Shown: positions 1 through 5,605, counted from the stretch's first letter. The stretch is 9,138 nucleotides of DNA from Minisyncoccota bacterium (GCA_028709185.1 JAQVXM010000023.1:1-9138), one strand, 5' to 3'. Numbers and translations: made by a program. Notes: generated from the sequence alone by a model not told the origin.

Positions 1-655
1 CCGCAACAGAATCAGCGCCACGCATAAAAGAAACCGGACCAGAAGCACGACCACCAGCAGAAAGAAGTTCATATTTGGAACGAAGAGGAGAAAGATTAAT
101 ACCAGCACCAGAACCACCTTTAAAAATCACGCCTTCATTTTTAACCCAATCAAGAATAGAACCCATATCATCTTTAACAGAAAGAATAAAACAAGCAGAA
201 CATTGAGGACGTTCCACTCGACCAACATTAAACCAAACAGGACTATTGAAACTGCCCTTTTGAAAAAGAATCAAATGAGTAAGTTCGCTTTCAAAAATAG
301 TAGCTTCATCAGAATCAGAAAAATATCCGGATGATTCCCCCCAACCACGAATAGTTTTAACAACCCGAGAAATCATTTCTTTAACACTTCGTTCCCGCTC
401 GGGAGAACTAAGTTTGCCACGAAAATATTTAGAAGCGGTAATATTAACAGCGTTTTCCGACCAAAATTCTGGAAATTCCACTCCCCTCTGTTCAAAAGAT
501 TTTTTATCCCCGGAACCAACAGAAGCGTCACGCCTCACCCAAGACACCTCTTCAAAAGGATGAATTTCAGATTTTGAAAAAAAGCGTTTAAGGTTTAAAG
601 ATTTTTCTAAAACTGATTTTTTTTTATCGGTGACCGGAAGATTTTGAGATGGCAT
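1..655 (-). CDS. nrdJ: Adenosylcobalamin-dependent (class II) ribonucleotide reductase, N-terminal part
   Basis: This is the first 218 codons of a ribonucleotide reductase; the gene runs off the left edge. Class II enzymes reduce ribonucleotides to deoxyribonucleotides in the cytoplasm. They use adenosylcobalamin to generate the radical, so they work with or without oxygen. My translation shows the family landmarks in order: an N-terminal region with WxENAVNI-type spacing (about 67-75), FNSPVWFNVG (136-145), QCSACFIL with a likely redox cysteine at 155, and KGGSGAGINLSPLRS (179-193), followed by GGRASGPVSFMRGADSVA at the edge. The cysteine assignment follows the family pattern and was not aligned. 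The ATG at 655 is the first start after an AT-rich intergenic region; no Shine-Dalgarno sequence is visible. Codons ending in T (GGT, CGT, TCT, GCT) dominate, as is common in strongly expressed genes. The active-site half and any intein or C-terminal cysteine tail lie outside the window. Confidence 0.94.
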   Translation of the reverse strand, partial: MPSQNLPVTDKKKSVLEKSLNLKRFFSKSEIHPFEEVSWVRRDASVGSGDKKSFEQRGVEFPEFWSENAVNITASKYFRGKLSSPERERSVKEMISRVVKTIRGWGESSGYFSDSDEATIFESELTHLILFQKGSFNSPVWFNVGRVERPQCSACFILSVKDDMGSILDWVKNEGVIFKGGSGAGINLSPLRSKYELLSAGGRASGPVSFMRGADSVA

Positions 656-694
656 AGTGAGTTTTTTAAATAATTTTAATTAATGCGTATTCCC

Positions 695-723
695 ATTATA
701 AACCAAGAACAAGAAAAAGTGTG
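695..723 (-). promoter_or_regulatory. Probable nrdJ promoter
   Basis: On the minus strand a perfect TATAAT lies at 700-695, about 40 nt before the nrdJ ATG. No good -35 box is found at 16-18 nt spacing, where the sequence is CACACT-like. A TTTTCCACA motif sits at 730-722, immediately upstream. A start near 688 would give a leader of about 33 nt. The -10 is seen directly; its use is inferred. Confidence 0.4.
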
Positions 724-747
724 TGGAAAACGCTTCGTAGGATTTTT

Positions 748-777
748 TTGACTTTTTGTCTAAAAATTCGTTAAAAT
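748..777 (+). promoter_or_regulatory. Promoter of the tiny two-peptide operon
   Basis: TTGACT at 748-753 and TAAAAT at 772-777 are separated by 18 nt, a good match to the housekeeping sigma-70 pattern. Transcription would start near 784 and give a 5' leader of about 90 nt, unusually long for this window. It points away from nrdJ, so 656-876 is a divergent control region. Confidence 0.55.
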
Positions 778-823
778 TGAGGAAGCAGAATTAAAAGTTT
801 CAAAATAAAATCACAAAATATAA

Positions 824-858
824 ATCTTTTTAGGCGGTAAAAGATGTTGACCGCTAAA
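824..858 (+). promoter_or_regulatory. Structured leader, alternative hairpins or H-type pseudoknot
   Basis: Two stems overlap in the leader of the tiny-gene operon. Stem A pairs ATCTTTT (824-830) with AAAAGAT (839-845), 7 perfect pairs, leaving TAGGCGGT (831-838) as its loop. Stem B pairs that loop, extended to TTTAGGCGGT (829-838), with ACCGCTAAA (850-858), 9 pairs with one bulged G. B ends 6 nt before the AGGAG ribosome binding site at 865-869. The stems either exclude one another or, using 831-838 with 850-856, form a compact H-type pseudoknot. No known riboswitch class was recognised; preQ1 and fluoride consensus elements do not fit. A regulatory role is inference. Confidence 0.45.
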
Positions 859-876
859 TAAAAAAGGAGAAAAAAG

Positions 877-975
877 ATGAAAAACTTTTTAAAACTGGCA
901 ATTTTGGGAATTCTTGCTCTTTTTGCCATAGTATTTTCTTCTTCAGCTAGAAATCGCATGTACTATTCGGATTGA
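877..975 (+). CDS. Tiny secreted or single-helix membrane peptide, 32 aa, unknown function
   Basis: A 32-codon gene starts at ATG 877 and ends in TGA. AGGAG lies at 865-869, 7 nt before the ATG, which makes it one of only two strong Shine-Dalgarno sequences in the window. The product has a short basic start (MKNFLK), a hydrophobic core at about residues 6-20, then SSSA (21-24) and a short polar tail, RNRMYYSD (25-32). This has the layout of a signal peptide with a possible S-x-A cleavage site after residue 24, which would release an octapeptide; it could equally stay as a one-helix membrane peptide. It is first in a two-gene operon, with 26 nt before the next start. I recognise no family. Possibilities such as a peptide signal, a small toxin or a regulator of a membrane protein are guesses. 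Coding status rests on the ribosome binding site, promoter and terminator context. Confidence 0.6.
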   Translation: MKNFLKLAILGILALFAIVFSSSARNRMYYSD

Positions 976-1001
976 TATTAAATAAAGAAGGAGATGGTCT
1001 A

Positions 1002-1109
1002 GTGAGAAAAATAATTATTTTAATGATTTTATGGATTGGAACCATTATAATTTCGATCATAGCGATTCTTCTAATGCTTTTAAAATTTGAAGAGTCAGAA
1101 AAAAAATAA
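1002..1109 (+). CDS. Tiny single-pass membrane peptide, 35 aa, unknown function
   Basis: A 35-codon gene starts at GTG 1002 and ends in TAA. GAAGGAGA at 987-994, 7 nt upstream, is the best ribosome binding site in the window. The nearer ATG at 994 is followed at once by a stop (ATG GTC TAG), so GTG is the start. The product begins MRKI, has one very hydrophobic helix at about residues 4-28 rich in Ile and Leu, and ends in a charged tail, KFEESEKK. Basic residues at the N terminus suggest N-in, C-out by the positive-inside rule. It is co-transcribed with the 32-residue peptide gene and followed directly by a terminator. No homologous family is recognised. Size and layout resemble type I toxins and small membrane regulators, but nothing in the sequence decides between them. 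Confidence 0.62.
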   Translation: MRKIIILMILWIGTIIISIIAILLMLLKFEESEKK

Positions 1110-1111
1110 TG

Positions 1112-1154
1112 CCCGTCCGATAGCGAAGCAAATTCGTATAAGGCGGGTTTTTTT
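1112..1154 (+). terminator. Rho-independent terminator of the tiny-gene operon
   Basis: CCCGTC (1112-1117) pairs with GGCGGG (1142-1147), with one T-G pair, and seven T follow at 1148-1154. Inside, CGAA (1124-1127) can pair with TTCG (1133-1136). It starts 2 nt after the second stop codon and separates the operon from recG. The A-run just upstream would let it work weakly on the other strand too. Confidence 0.7.
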
Positions 1155-1181
1155 CTAAAAAAATTTTAGTTTAAATTTTTA

Positions 1182-1211
1182 TTCTGAATAAATTTTTAAT
1201 AATGGTATAAT
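1182..1211 (+). promoter_or_regulatory. recG promoter, probably giving a leaderless mRNA
   Basis: A perfect TATAAT at 1206-1211 is preceded by TGG (1203-1205), an extended -10. The -35 is weak (TTCTGA, 1182-1187, 18 nt spacing). The expected start near 1218 is only about 4 nt before the recG ATG at 1222, and no Shine-Dalgarno sequence is present. The mRNA would therefore be leaderless or almost so. Confidence 0.55.
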
Positions 1212-1221
1212 AGATGGCAAA

Positions 1222-3336
1222 ATGATTTCTTTAGACACGCCACTTGAAAAAATTTACGGCATCGGACCAAGATTTATCACCAAGTTTAAAAAACTCGAAA
1301 TAATGACAGTGAAAGATTTGATTCGTCATTTTCCTTTCCGTTATGAAGATTTTTCCAGAATATCTTCAATAGCCGAACTTAGCTCCGGACAACAAGCAAC
1401 AATTAAAGCTTATGTAAAAAGAGTAAGCGAGAGAAGAAGTTTTAAAAAGAGAATGGTGATAATTGAAGCAAGACTGGCAGATGAAACAGGAGAAGTAAAA
1501 GCGGTTTGGTTTAACCAACCATATGTAAAAAATATTCTGACTATAGGAAAATTTTTTAATTTTTCCGGTAAGGCGGGGACTTTCTCCGGAGAAACCATTC
1601 TTTCTAATCCAATGTATGAAGCTGTTGGACAAACAGGACCGAAACACACAGCAAGACTTGTGCCGATATATTCAGAAACAAAAGGAATAACTTCAAAAGG
1701 CATTCGATATATAATTAAACCAGTTTTGGAAAATTTAGAAGAAATTGAAGATTTTATTCCAGATGAAATTTTAGATGAAAATAAACTTCCGGATATAAAC
1801 GAAGCAATAAGAAATATTCACTTTCCTTCTTTAATAGAAGATGCCGACTTAGCCAGAAAAAGATTCGCCTTTGAGGATTTGTTTTTGCTTTCCATTTTAA
1901 ATTTAGGCAAAAGAGCGGTTCTTTCAAAATTAAAATCAATAACCATAGAAAGCGAACCAAATTTTATAAAGGAAGCGGAAAAAATTTTGCCATTTGAAAT
2001 GACAGCGAGTCAGAAGAAGTGTTTGGAAGAAATCTTAGACGATATAAAAAAACCAACGCCAATGAATAGACTCCTACAAGGAGACGTGGGCAGTGGCAAA
2101 ACAGCAGTAGCGGCGCTGGCCGCGTTCGCGGCAGCAAAAAAAGGAACACAAGCAGCTTTTATGGCGCCAACTGAAGTTTTAGCGCGCCAGCATTTTGAAA
2201 CTATTAAAAAGCTTTTTGCAAAAACAGAAATCACAGTTGGAATTATCACGGGAGCGAATAAAGGGAAAATATTTTTTGGAGAAGGGTTGGAAGCGGAAAT
2301 ATACAAAAAAGAAATAAAAAAAAGAACAGAAGACGGCAAGGTAGGAATTTTAATCGGAACACATTCTCTTATTCAAGAAGATGTTAAGTTTGAAAACTTA
2401 GGAATCGTAATAGTGGACGAACAACACCGTTTTGGAGTAGAGCAGAGAGCAAAATTAGCCGGAGAAGAAAAAAAGAAAAAAATACTCCCCCATTTTTTAT
2501 CAATGAGCGCTACACCAATTCCAAGAACTTTAACCTTAACTATTTTCGGAGATTTAAATCTTTCAACAATTGATGAAATGCCAAAAGACAGAAAAGAAAT
2601 TAAAACAAGCGTAATACCACCGGAAAAAAGAAAAGAGGCTTATGATTTTATAAAAAAAGAAGTAAAAAACGGCAGACAGATTTTTGTAGTTTGTCCGAGA
2701 ATAGAAGAAAGCGAGGCGGAAGACGCTAAACAAGAACTTTTTCAAATGGAGACAGCTTCGGTTAAAAAAGAATACGAAAAGCTAACAACACAAGTTTTTC
2801 CCGACTTGAGAATAGCAATGCTTCATGGAAAGTTAAAAGCCAAAGAGAAAGAAGAGGTGATGAAAAAATTTAAGGAAGGAGAAACTGATATTTTAGTTTC
2901 CACTTCAGTCATAGAAGTAGGGGTGGATGTGCCGAACGCAACCATTATGATGATAGAAGGAGCAGAAAGATTCGGACTTGCGCAAATTTATCAATTCAGA
3001 GGAAGAGTCGGCAGAGGAAAATATCAGTCATATTGTTTTTTATTCACCGAATCCACAACAGAAAAAACAAACGAGAGATTAAAAGCAATATTAAAAGCAA
3101 AGAACGGATTTGAACTCGCAGAGAAAGATTTAGAAATACGCGGACCGGGACAATTTTTAGGAAAGAAACAAACAGGGATGCCGGATACAGCAATGAAATC
3201 GTTACAAAATATTTCCATAATAAAAGAAGCGAGAAAAGCGGCAGAAAAAATATTAAAGCAAGATATAACATTAAATTCTTTTCCGAGGTTAAGAGAAAAA
3301 ATAAAATCTTTTAAAAAGGAAATCCATCAGGAATAA
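1222..3336 (+). CDS. recG: ATP-dependent DNA helicase RecG
   Basis: RecG is a superfamily 2 DNA translocase that remodels stalled replication forks, driving fork reversal and branch migration of Holliday junctions. The 704 residues match full-length RecG (E. coli about 690). The start LDTPLEKIYGIGP is the usual RecG N terminus, followed by the OB-fold wedge domain (about 60-160). Helicase motifs appear in order: Walker A GDVGSGKT (287-294), PTEVLA of motif Ia, DEQH (399-402, Walker B), SATP (429-432), VSTSVIEVGVDVP, and RFGLAQIYQFRGRVGRG (583-599, motif VI plus the TRG-type region). Compared with typical RecG, I estimate about 11 extra residues between motifs Ia and II (around 346-379) and a few between IEESE and LHGK; both are surface positions and the frame is intact. 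Codons favour AGA and GGA, unlike nrdJ. It is transcribed alone between two terminators and looks functional. Confidence 0.98.
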   Translation: MISLDTPLEKIYGIGPRFITKFKKLEIMTVKDLIRHFPFRYEDFSRISSIAELSSGQQATIKAYVKRVSERRSFKKRMVIIEARLADETGEVKAVWFNQPYVKNILTIGKFFNFSGKAGTFSGETILSNPMYEAVGQTGPKHTARLVPIYSETKGITSKGIRYIIKPVLENLEEIEDFIPDEILDENKLPDINEAIRNIHFPSLIEDADLARKRFAFEDLFLLSILNLGKRAVLSKLKSITIESEPNFIKEAEKILPFEMTASQKKCLEEILDDIKKPTPMNRLLQGDVGSGKTAVAALAAFAAAKKGTQAAFMAPTEVLARQHFETIKKLFAKTEITVGIITGANKGKIFFGEGLEAEIYKKEIKKRTEDGKVGILIGTHSLIQEDVKFENLGIVIVDEQHRFGVEQRAKLAGEEKKKKILPHFLSMSATPIPRTLTLTIFGDLNLSTIDEMPKDRKEIKTSVIPPEKRKEAYDFIKKEVKNGRQIFVVCPRIEESEAEDAKQELFQMETASVKKEYEKLTTQVFPDLRIAMLHGKLKAKEKEEVMKKFKEGETDILVSTSVIEVGVDVPNATIMMIEGAERFGLAQIYQFRGRVGRGKYQSYCFLFTESTTEKTNERLKAILKAKNGFELAEKDLEIRGPGQFLGKKQTGMPDTAMKSLQNISIIKEARKAAEKILKQDITLNSFPRLREKIKSFKKEIHQE

Positions 3337-3374
3337 ATAAAGAAAAAGGCCATCAGATGATGGCCTTGTTTGTA
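3334..3374. terminator. Bidirectional terminator between recG and the candidate small RNA
   Basis: AAGGCCATC (3346-3354) pairs perfectly with GATGGCCTT (3359-3367) around the loop AGAT. On the plus strand it follows the recG stop by 9 nt, with a poor T-tract (TTGTTTG). On the minus strand the stem is followed by TTTCTTTATTT, a better T-tract, so it should end transcripts arriving from 3500 particularly well. Confidence 0.72.
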
Positions 3375-3502
3375 GTTTATAGTCTAATAAATTTTAAAAA
3401 CTTTTTGAAAGGCAGTTAAACGCCTGTTGAATAATTTAGTACGTTTAATTAGTGTGCCTTTGTAAAAAGTTTTTTATTTTTTTAGACTGATTTCAATGTC
3501 CT
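3340..3502 (-). ncRNA. Candidate structured small RNA, about 160 nt
   Basis: The gap between recG and the glycosyltransferase contains four nested complementary blocks: AGTCTAA 3381-3387 with TTAGACT 3482-3488; AAAAACTTTTT 3396-3406 with AAAAAGTTTTT 3464-3474; AAAGGCA 3408-3414 with TGCCTTT 3455-3461; and TTAAACG 3416-3422 with CGTTTAA 3442-3448. That is 32 pairs in 108 nt, with a 19-nt apical loop and a large internal loop below the outer stem. On the minus strand the block sits between a promoter (-35 3537-3532, -10 3514-3509) and a terminator with a strong T-tract (3367-3335). The result is a complete small-RNA gene without a convincing reading frame. The long rod with an internal bulge recalls 6S RNA, which binds RNA polymerase, but I see no diagnostic sequence. 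It could also be a processed 3' end of the upstream glycosyltransferase mRNA, or act from the plus strand. Ends are estimates. Confidence 0.45.
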
Positions 3503-3508
3503 GATTTA

Positions 3509-3537
3509 AGTATATAAGACAGAAATAAAGAGAGCAA
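3509..3537 (-). promoter_or_regulatory. Promoter of the candidate small RNA
   Basis: On the minus strand, TTGCTC at 3537-3532 and TATACT at 3514-3509 are exactly 17 nt apart, placing the start near 3502. It lies downstream of the glycosyltransferase stop codon, so no protein gene is served by it. That is the main reason to think it drives an RNA gene. A TTTTCCACA motif lies at 3555-3547, just upstream. Confidence 0.48.
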
Positions 3538-3580
3538 GAGAGAGATTGTGGAAAACTTTTAATCGTATTACAAAAACATT

Positions 3581-5074
3581 TTATTTGCGAAATTTAGGAG
3601 TAACCCAAAAACCAAGACGCCATTTCCCGCCGAGAGCCAAACGAGTTTGAGCTTCAATAGCCGGGAAAGAGCCGAAAATAATCAAAGTAAACGGCATTAG
3701 AGCCCACTGCAAAAGGTAGAGAAGATAATGCCACCATCTAAACCATTTAGGTGGCAACGGAAGAAGAAGAATAGAAATAATAGCAGAAGAAACAATACCA
3801 ATAGAAGCAAGACTCATAATAAAACGAGTGATTTCCGGAAGATTATAAGAAAGAAGAGAATAGTTGAAATTTTCACCACCAAGATAAATTGGAAGCCAGC
3901 CTAAAGCAAAAATCAGAAGAGAGTTAGTCGCCCAAGAGTGGTAGCCTTCCAAAGTATTAAAAGTCCAATAAATTTTTTTTCCTAAAGGCATTTTTTTATT
4001 TTTAAAAAATCCCCGCAAAAGGTAAGGAACATTTTCCGATCCCCAAGCCCAGCGTCGTTGTTGTTTATAAAGATTTTTCATAGAACCCCAAAAAGTAGGA
4101 GCAACATTAGCGTCCATACAAACCGGATAATTAAGCGGGACAACGTGCCAGTCGCCAGAATTACCAATCAAGCATTGCCAAAAAATGCGTGAATCTTCCG
4201 AAACCAAATCTTTTTCCCAAAAACCAATATCGACAAGAGCTTTAAAAGGCATTGAGTGTGAAGAAAAAGTCGTAAGCCGTTCCGGACGAGCCTGCTGCAT
4301 CATTTGCCAAAAAGTAGTAGAAAAGGAAACAACCCGAGCAAGAGAAGGGGCTTGAAAAATATTATTAGTAAAAAGAGGGATCGGTTGGAAGCTGGATTTT
4401 TCCGGATGTTCCGTTATTAGAAAATTATAAGAAAGAATTCCAAAATATTCCGGAAGAACTTGCGTGTCAACATCAAAAACCGAAACTAAGATATTTTCGT
4501 AAGGAATATTTTTTTTATCAATAACAAGCTCTTTAACTTTTTGAGCCATCCAAGTTTCGTTCGATCCTTTACCAGGAATTTCACCGGGAAGATTAGAAGG
4601 GTGAACAGTAATTAAAAATTCTAAAAAATAATCATGAAATTCATTTTTTATTTTTTCAGCAATAAAAACAGCTTCTTTCCCCGCCCGTTCTTCCGCACCA
4701 AGAACAAGAATAAATTTTTGCGAAGGATAATTAGATCCCAAAACACTTTTAAAACTTTCTCTAATAACTTCGTAAGGTTCGTTATAAAAAGGAAAAAGAA
4801 TAAGATGATAAAGTTCTTCCCAATTTTTTTCACTTTTTCCATTTTTAGAAATATTTTTTATTCTTGAAAGCCAATCGATTTTAAGATTCTTTTTCATTTC
4901 ACGAAAAGTGTGGCGTAAATGAAAAGAAAGAAAAATTGTTTTTAGAAGCCAGTAAATATCAAAAAGAATGATAAAAACAGCCACAAAGACCGGGAAAAAA
5001 TAAGAAAGAAAAAACATGCCGATTATTGTTCCCCAAGCAAGAAGGGCGGGAATAATTTCAAAAAATCTAGACAC
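3581..5074 (-). CDS. Membrane family 2 glycosyltransferase, processive type
   Basis: This 497-residue enzyme should transfer sugars from nucleotide-sugar donors at the inner face of the membrane, probably to build and export an envelope polysaccharide or glycolipid. Two hydrophobic helices lie near the N terminus (about 7-27 and 28-50). The cytoplasmic GT-A catalytic region follows: LILFPFYNEP (91-100), the DxD metal site FDVDTQ (D201, D203), the general-base region SED (292-294), and QQRRW (338-342), the QxxRW signature of processive synthases such as cellulose and hyaluronan synthases. About three further helices follow (roughly 383-398, 415-439, 448-470). The usual D-D-G-S strand is replaced by LVLGAEER (123-130). 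The start is GTG at 5074, with no Shine-Dalgarno sequence, 8 nt after the stop of the DoxX-like gene; the two are probably one transcript. The sugar substrate cannot be told from the sequence. Confidence 0.93.
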   Translation of the reverse strand: MSRFFEIIPALLAWGTIIGMFFLSYFFPVFVAVFIILFDIYWLLKTIFLSFHLRHTFREMKKNLKIDWLSRIKNISKNGKSEKNWEELYHLILFPFYNEPYEVIRESFKSVLGSNYPSQKFILVLGAEERAGKEAVFIAEKIKNEFHDYFLEFLITVHPSNLPGEIPGKGSNETWMAQKVKELVIDKKNIPYENILVSVFDVDTQVLPEYFGILSYNFLITEHPEKSSFQPIPLFTNNIFQAPSLARVVSFSTTFWQMMQQARPERLTTFSSHSMPFKALVDIGFWEKDLVSEDSRIFWQCLIGNSGDWHVVPLNYPVCMDANVAPTFWGSMKNLYKQQRRWAWGSENVPYLLRGFFKNKKMPLGKKIYWTFNTLEGYHSWATNSLLIFALGWLPIYLGGENFNYSLLSYNLPEITRFIMSLASIGIVSSAIISILLLPLPPKWFRWWHYLLYLLQWALMPFTLIIFGSFPAIEAQTRLALGGKWRLGFWVTPKFRK

Positions 5075-5082
5075 GAATAGGA

Positions 5083-5436
5083 TTAAAACAGTCCAAACAT
5101 ACTTTCGTCAAGAGAAAGGATGCCGGCGTTTTTAGTAAAGAAAAAGAGAGCAATAGAAAAAAGAAGAAAATCTAATAAAAATTCATCTTTAGAATATTTC
5201 TTTTTAACAAGCTTGAAAGCAAGAAGTATAAATAATTCAAGGGTGATAAAAAAAGAAGCGAAATTAAAAAGAAAACCAAAGAAAATAAGAAAACCAGAAA
5301 CAAGGTCGACAAGACCGATATACCCAGTCTTAGAAAACTTCCTTAAACCTTTTTCAAAAATAAAAGCTCCAAAAGAAAGGCGGAGAATAAAAAAGGTGAA
5401 ATCGCTTAAAATAAGAAGTATGGGGAAAATATTCAT
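5083..5436 (-). CDS. DoxX-like small integral membrane protein
   Basis: A 117-residue protein with about four hydrophobic helices (roughly 4-28, 41-57, 58-76, 86-103). The pattern LRLSFGAFIFEKGLRKF near the start, a glycine-containing second helix, and the ending NAGILSLDE match the DoxX/DoxD-like fold, in which the last helix runs into a GxxSLD motif. The family is widespread, and proposed roles in quinone or redox chemistry and membrane integrity are not settled. No catalytic residues can be pointed out. The ATG at 5436 follows a promoter at 5493-5466 without a Shine-Dalgarno sequence. It is the first gene of a two-gene unit with the glycosyltransferase 8 nt downstream, which suggests an envelope role. 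Family assignment is by pattern only. Confidence 0.78.
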   Translation of the reverse strand: MNIFPILLILSDFTFFILRLSFGAFIFEKGLRKFSKTGYIGLVDLVSGFLIFFGFLFNFASFFITLELFILLAFKLVKKKYSKDEFLLDFLLFSIALFFFTKNAGILSLDESMFGLF

Positions 5437-5441
5437 AACAG

Positions 5442-5470
5442 TTGATTAGTTTAAGTTTTTTTATTATGAT
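5442..5470 (+). promoter_or_regulatory. tRNA-Glu promoter
   Basis: TTGATT (5442-5447) and TATGAT (5465-5470) are 17 nt apart, with a start predicted near 5477, about 19 nt before the tRNA. Its -10 overlaps that of the divergent doxX-side promoter by five bases. Confidence 0.6.
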
Positions 5471-5493
5471 AGCATAAGATTTTTCAAAATCAA
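5466..5493 (-). promoter_or_regulatory. Promoter of the DoxX-like/glycosyltransferase unit
   Basis: On the minus strand, TTGATT at 5493-5488 and TATCAT at 5471-5466 are 16 nt apart. The predicted start near 5459 leaves a leader of about 23 nt before the ATG at 5436. The same TATGATA segment (5465-5471) also serves as the -10 for tRNA-Glu on the other strand, so both directions share one melting site. Confidence 0.52.
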
Positions 5494-5495
5494 AA

Positions 5496-5567
5496 GGCCC
5501 TATCGTCTAGTGGTCAGGACGCCAGGTTTTCATCCTGGTAACCGGGGTTCGACTCCCCGTAGGGTCA
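5496..5567 (+). tRNA. trnE: tRNA-Glu (anticodon UUC)
   Basis: All four arms fold. The acceptor is GGCCCTA with TAGGGTC (one G-T pair). The anticodon stem is CCAGG with CCTGG around TTTTCAT, giving anticodon TTC at 5529-5531. The T arm is CGGGG with CCCCG around TTCGACT, and the D loop is short with a GG pair. The discriminator base is A (5567). The following bases are CAAA, so CCA is not encoded and must be added by the CCA-adding enzyme. It is a single-gene transcript with its own promoter and terminator. Confidence 0.97.
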
Positions 5568-5573
5568 CAAATG

Positions 5574-5598
5574 AAAAAACGCCGAAAGGCGTTTTTTT
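5574..5598. terminator. Bidirectional terminator between tRNA-Glu and hsp20
   Basis: AAAAAACGCC (5574-5583) pairs with GGCGTTTTTT (5588-5597) around a GAAA tetraloop, with seven T at 5592-5598. On the minus strand the matching A-run becomes a T-tract. The hairpin can therefore end both the tRNA transcript and the converging hsp20 transcript, whose stop is at 5608-5606. Confidence 0.92.
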
Positions 5599-5605
5599 GC
5601 ATATT

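Noticed and set aside
700..731. Possible NrdR box upstream of nrdJ
   Set aside because: The sequence CACACACTTTTTCTTG matches the NrdR palindrome only at its first bases; the second half-site is missing and there is no tandem copy.
771..959. Minus-strand reading frame of 62 codons opposite the first tiny gene
   Set aside because: It has no ribosome binding site or promoter, and it lies antisense to the promoter, leader and gene at 748-975, which carry clear signals on the plus strand.
877..975. Alternative genetic code with UGA read as glycine
   Set aside because: All complete large genes end in TAA and none contains an in-frame TGA. The only TGA terminates the 32-codon gene, right before the next ribosome binding site.
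3360..3419. Short plus-strand frame starting at ATG 3360 inside the terminator hairpin
   Set aside because: Its start lies within a stable stem without a ribosome binding site, and its 19 codons overlap the candidate small RNA stems.
5120..5449. Plus-strand frame of 109 codons opposite the DoxX-like gene
   Set aside because: It is a Lys/Arg/Ser-rich shadow of a membrane protein gene with no start signals, and it runs through the promoter region at its end.
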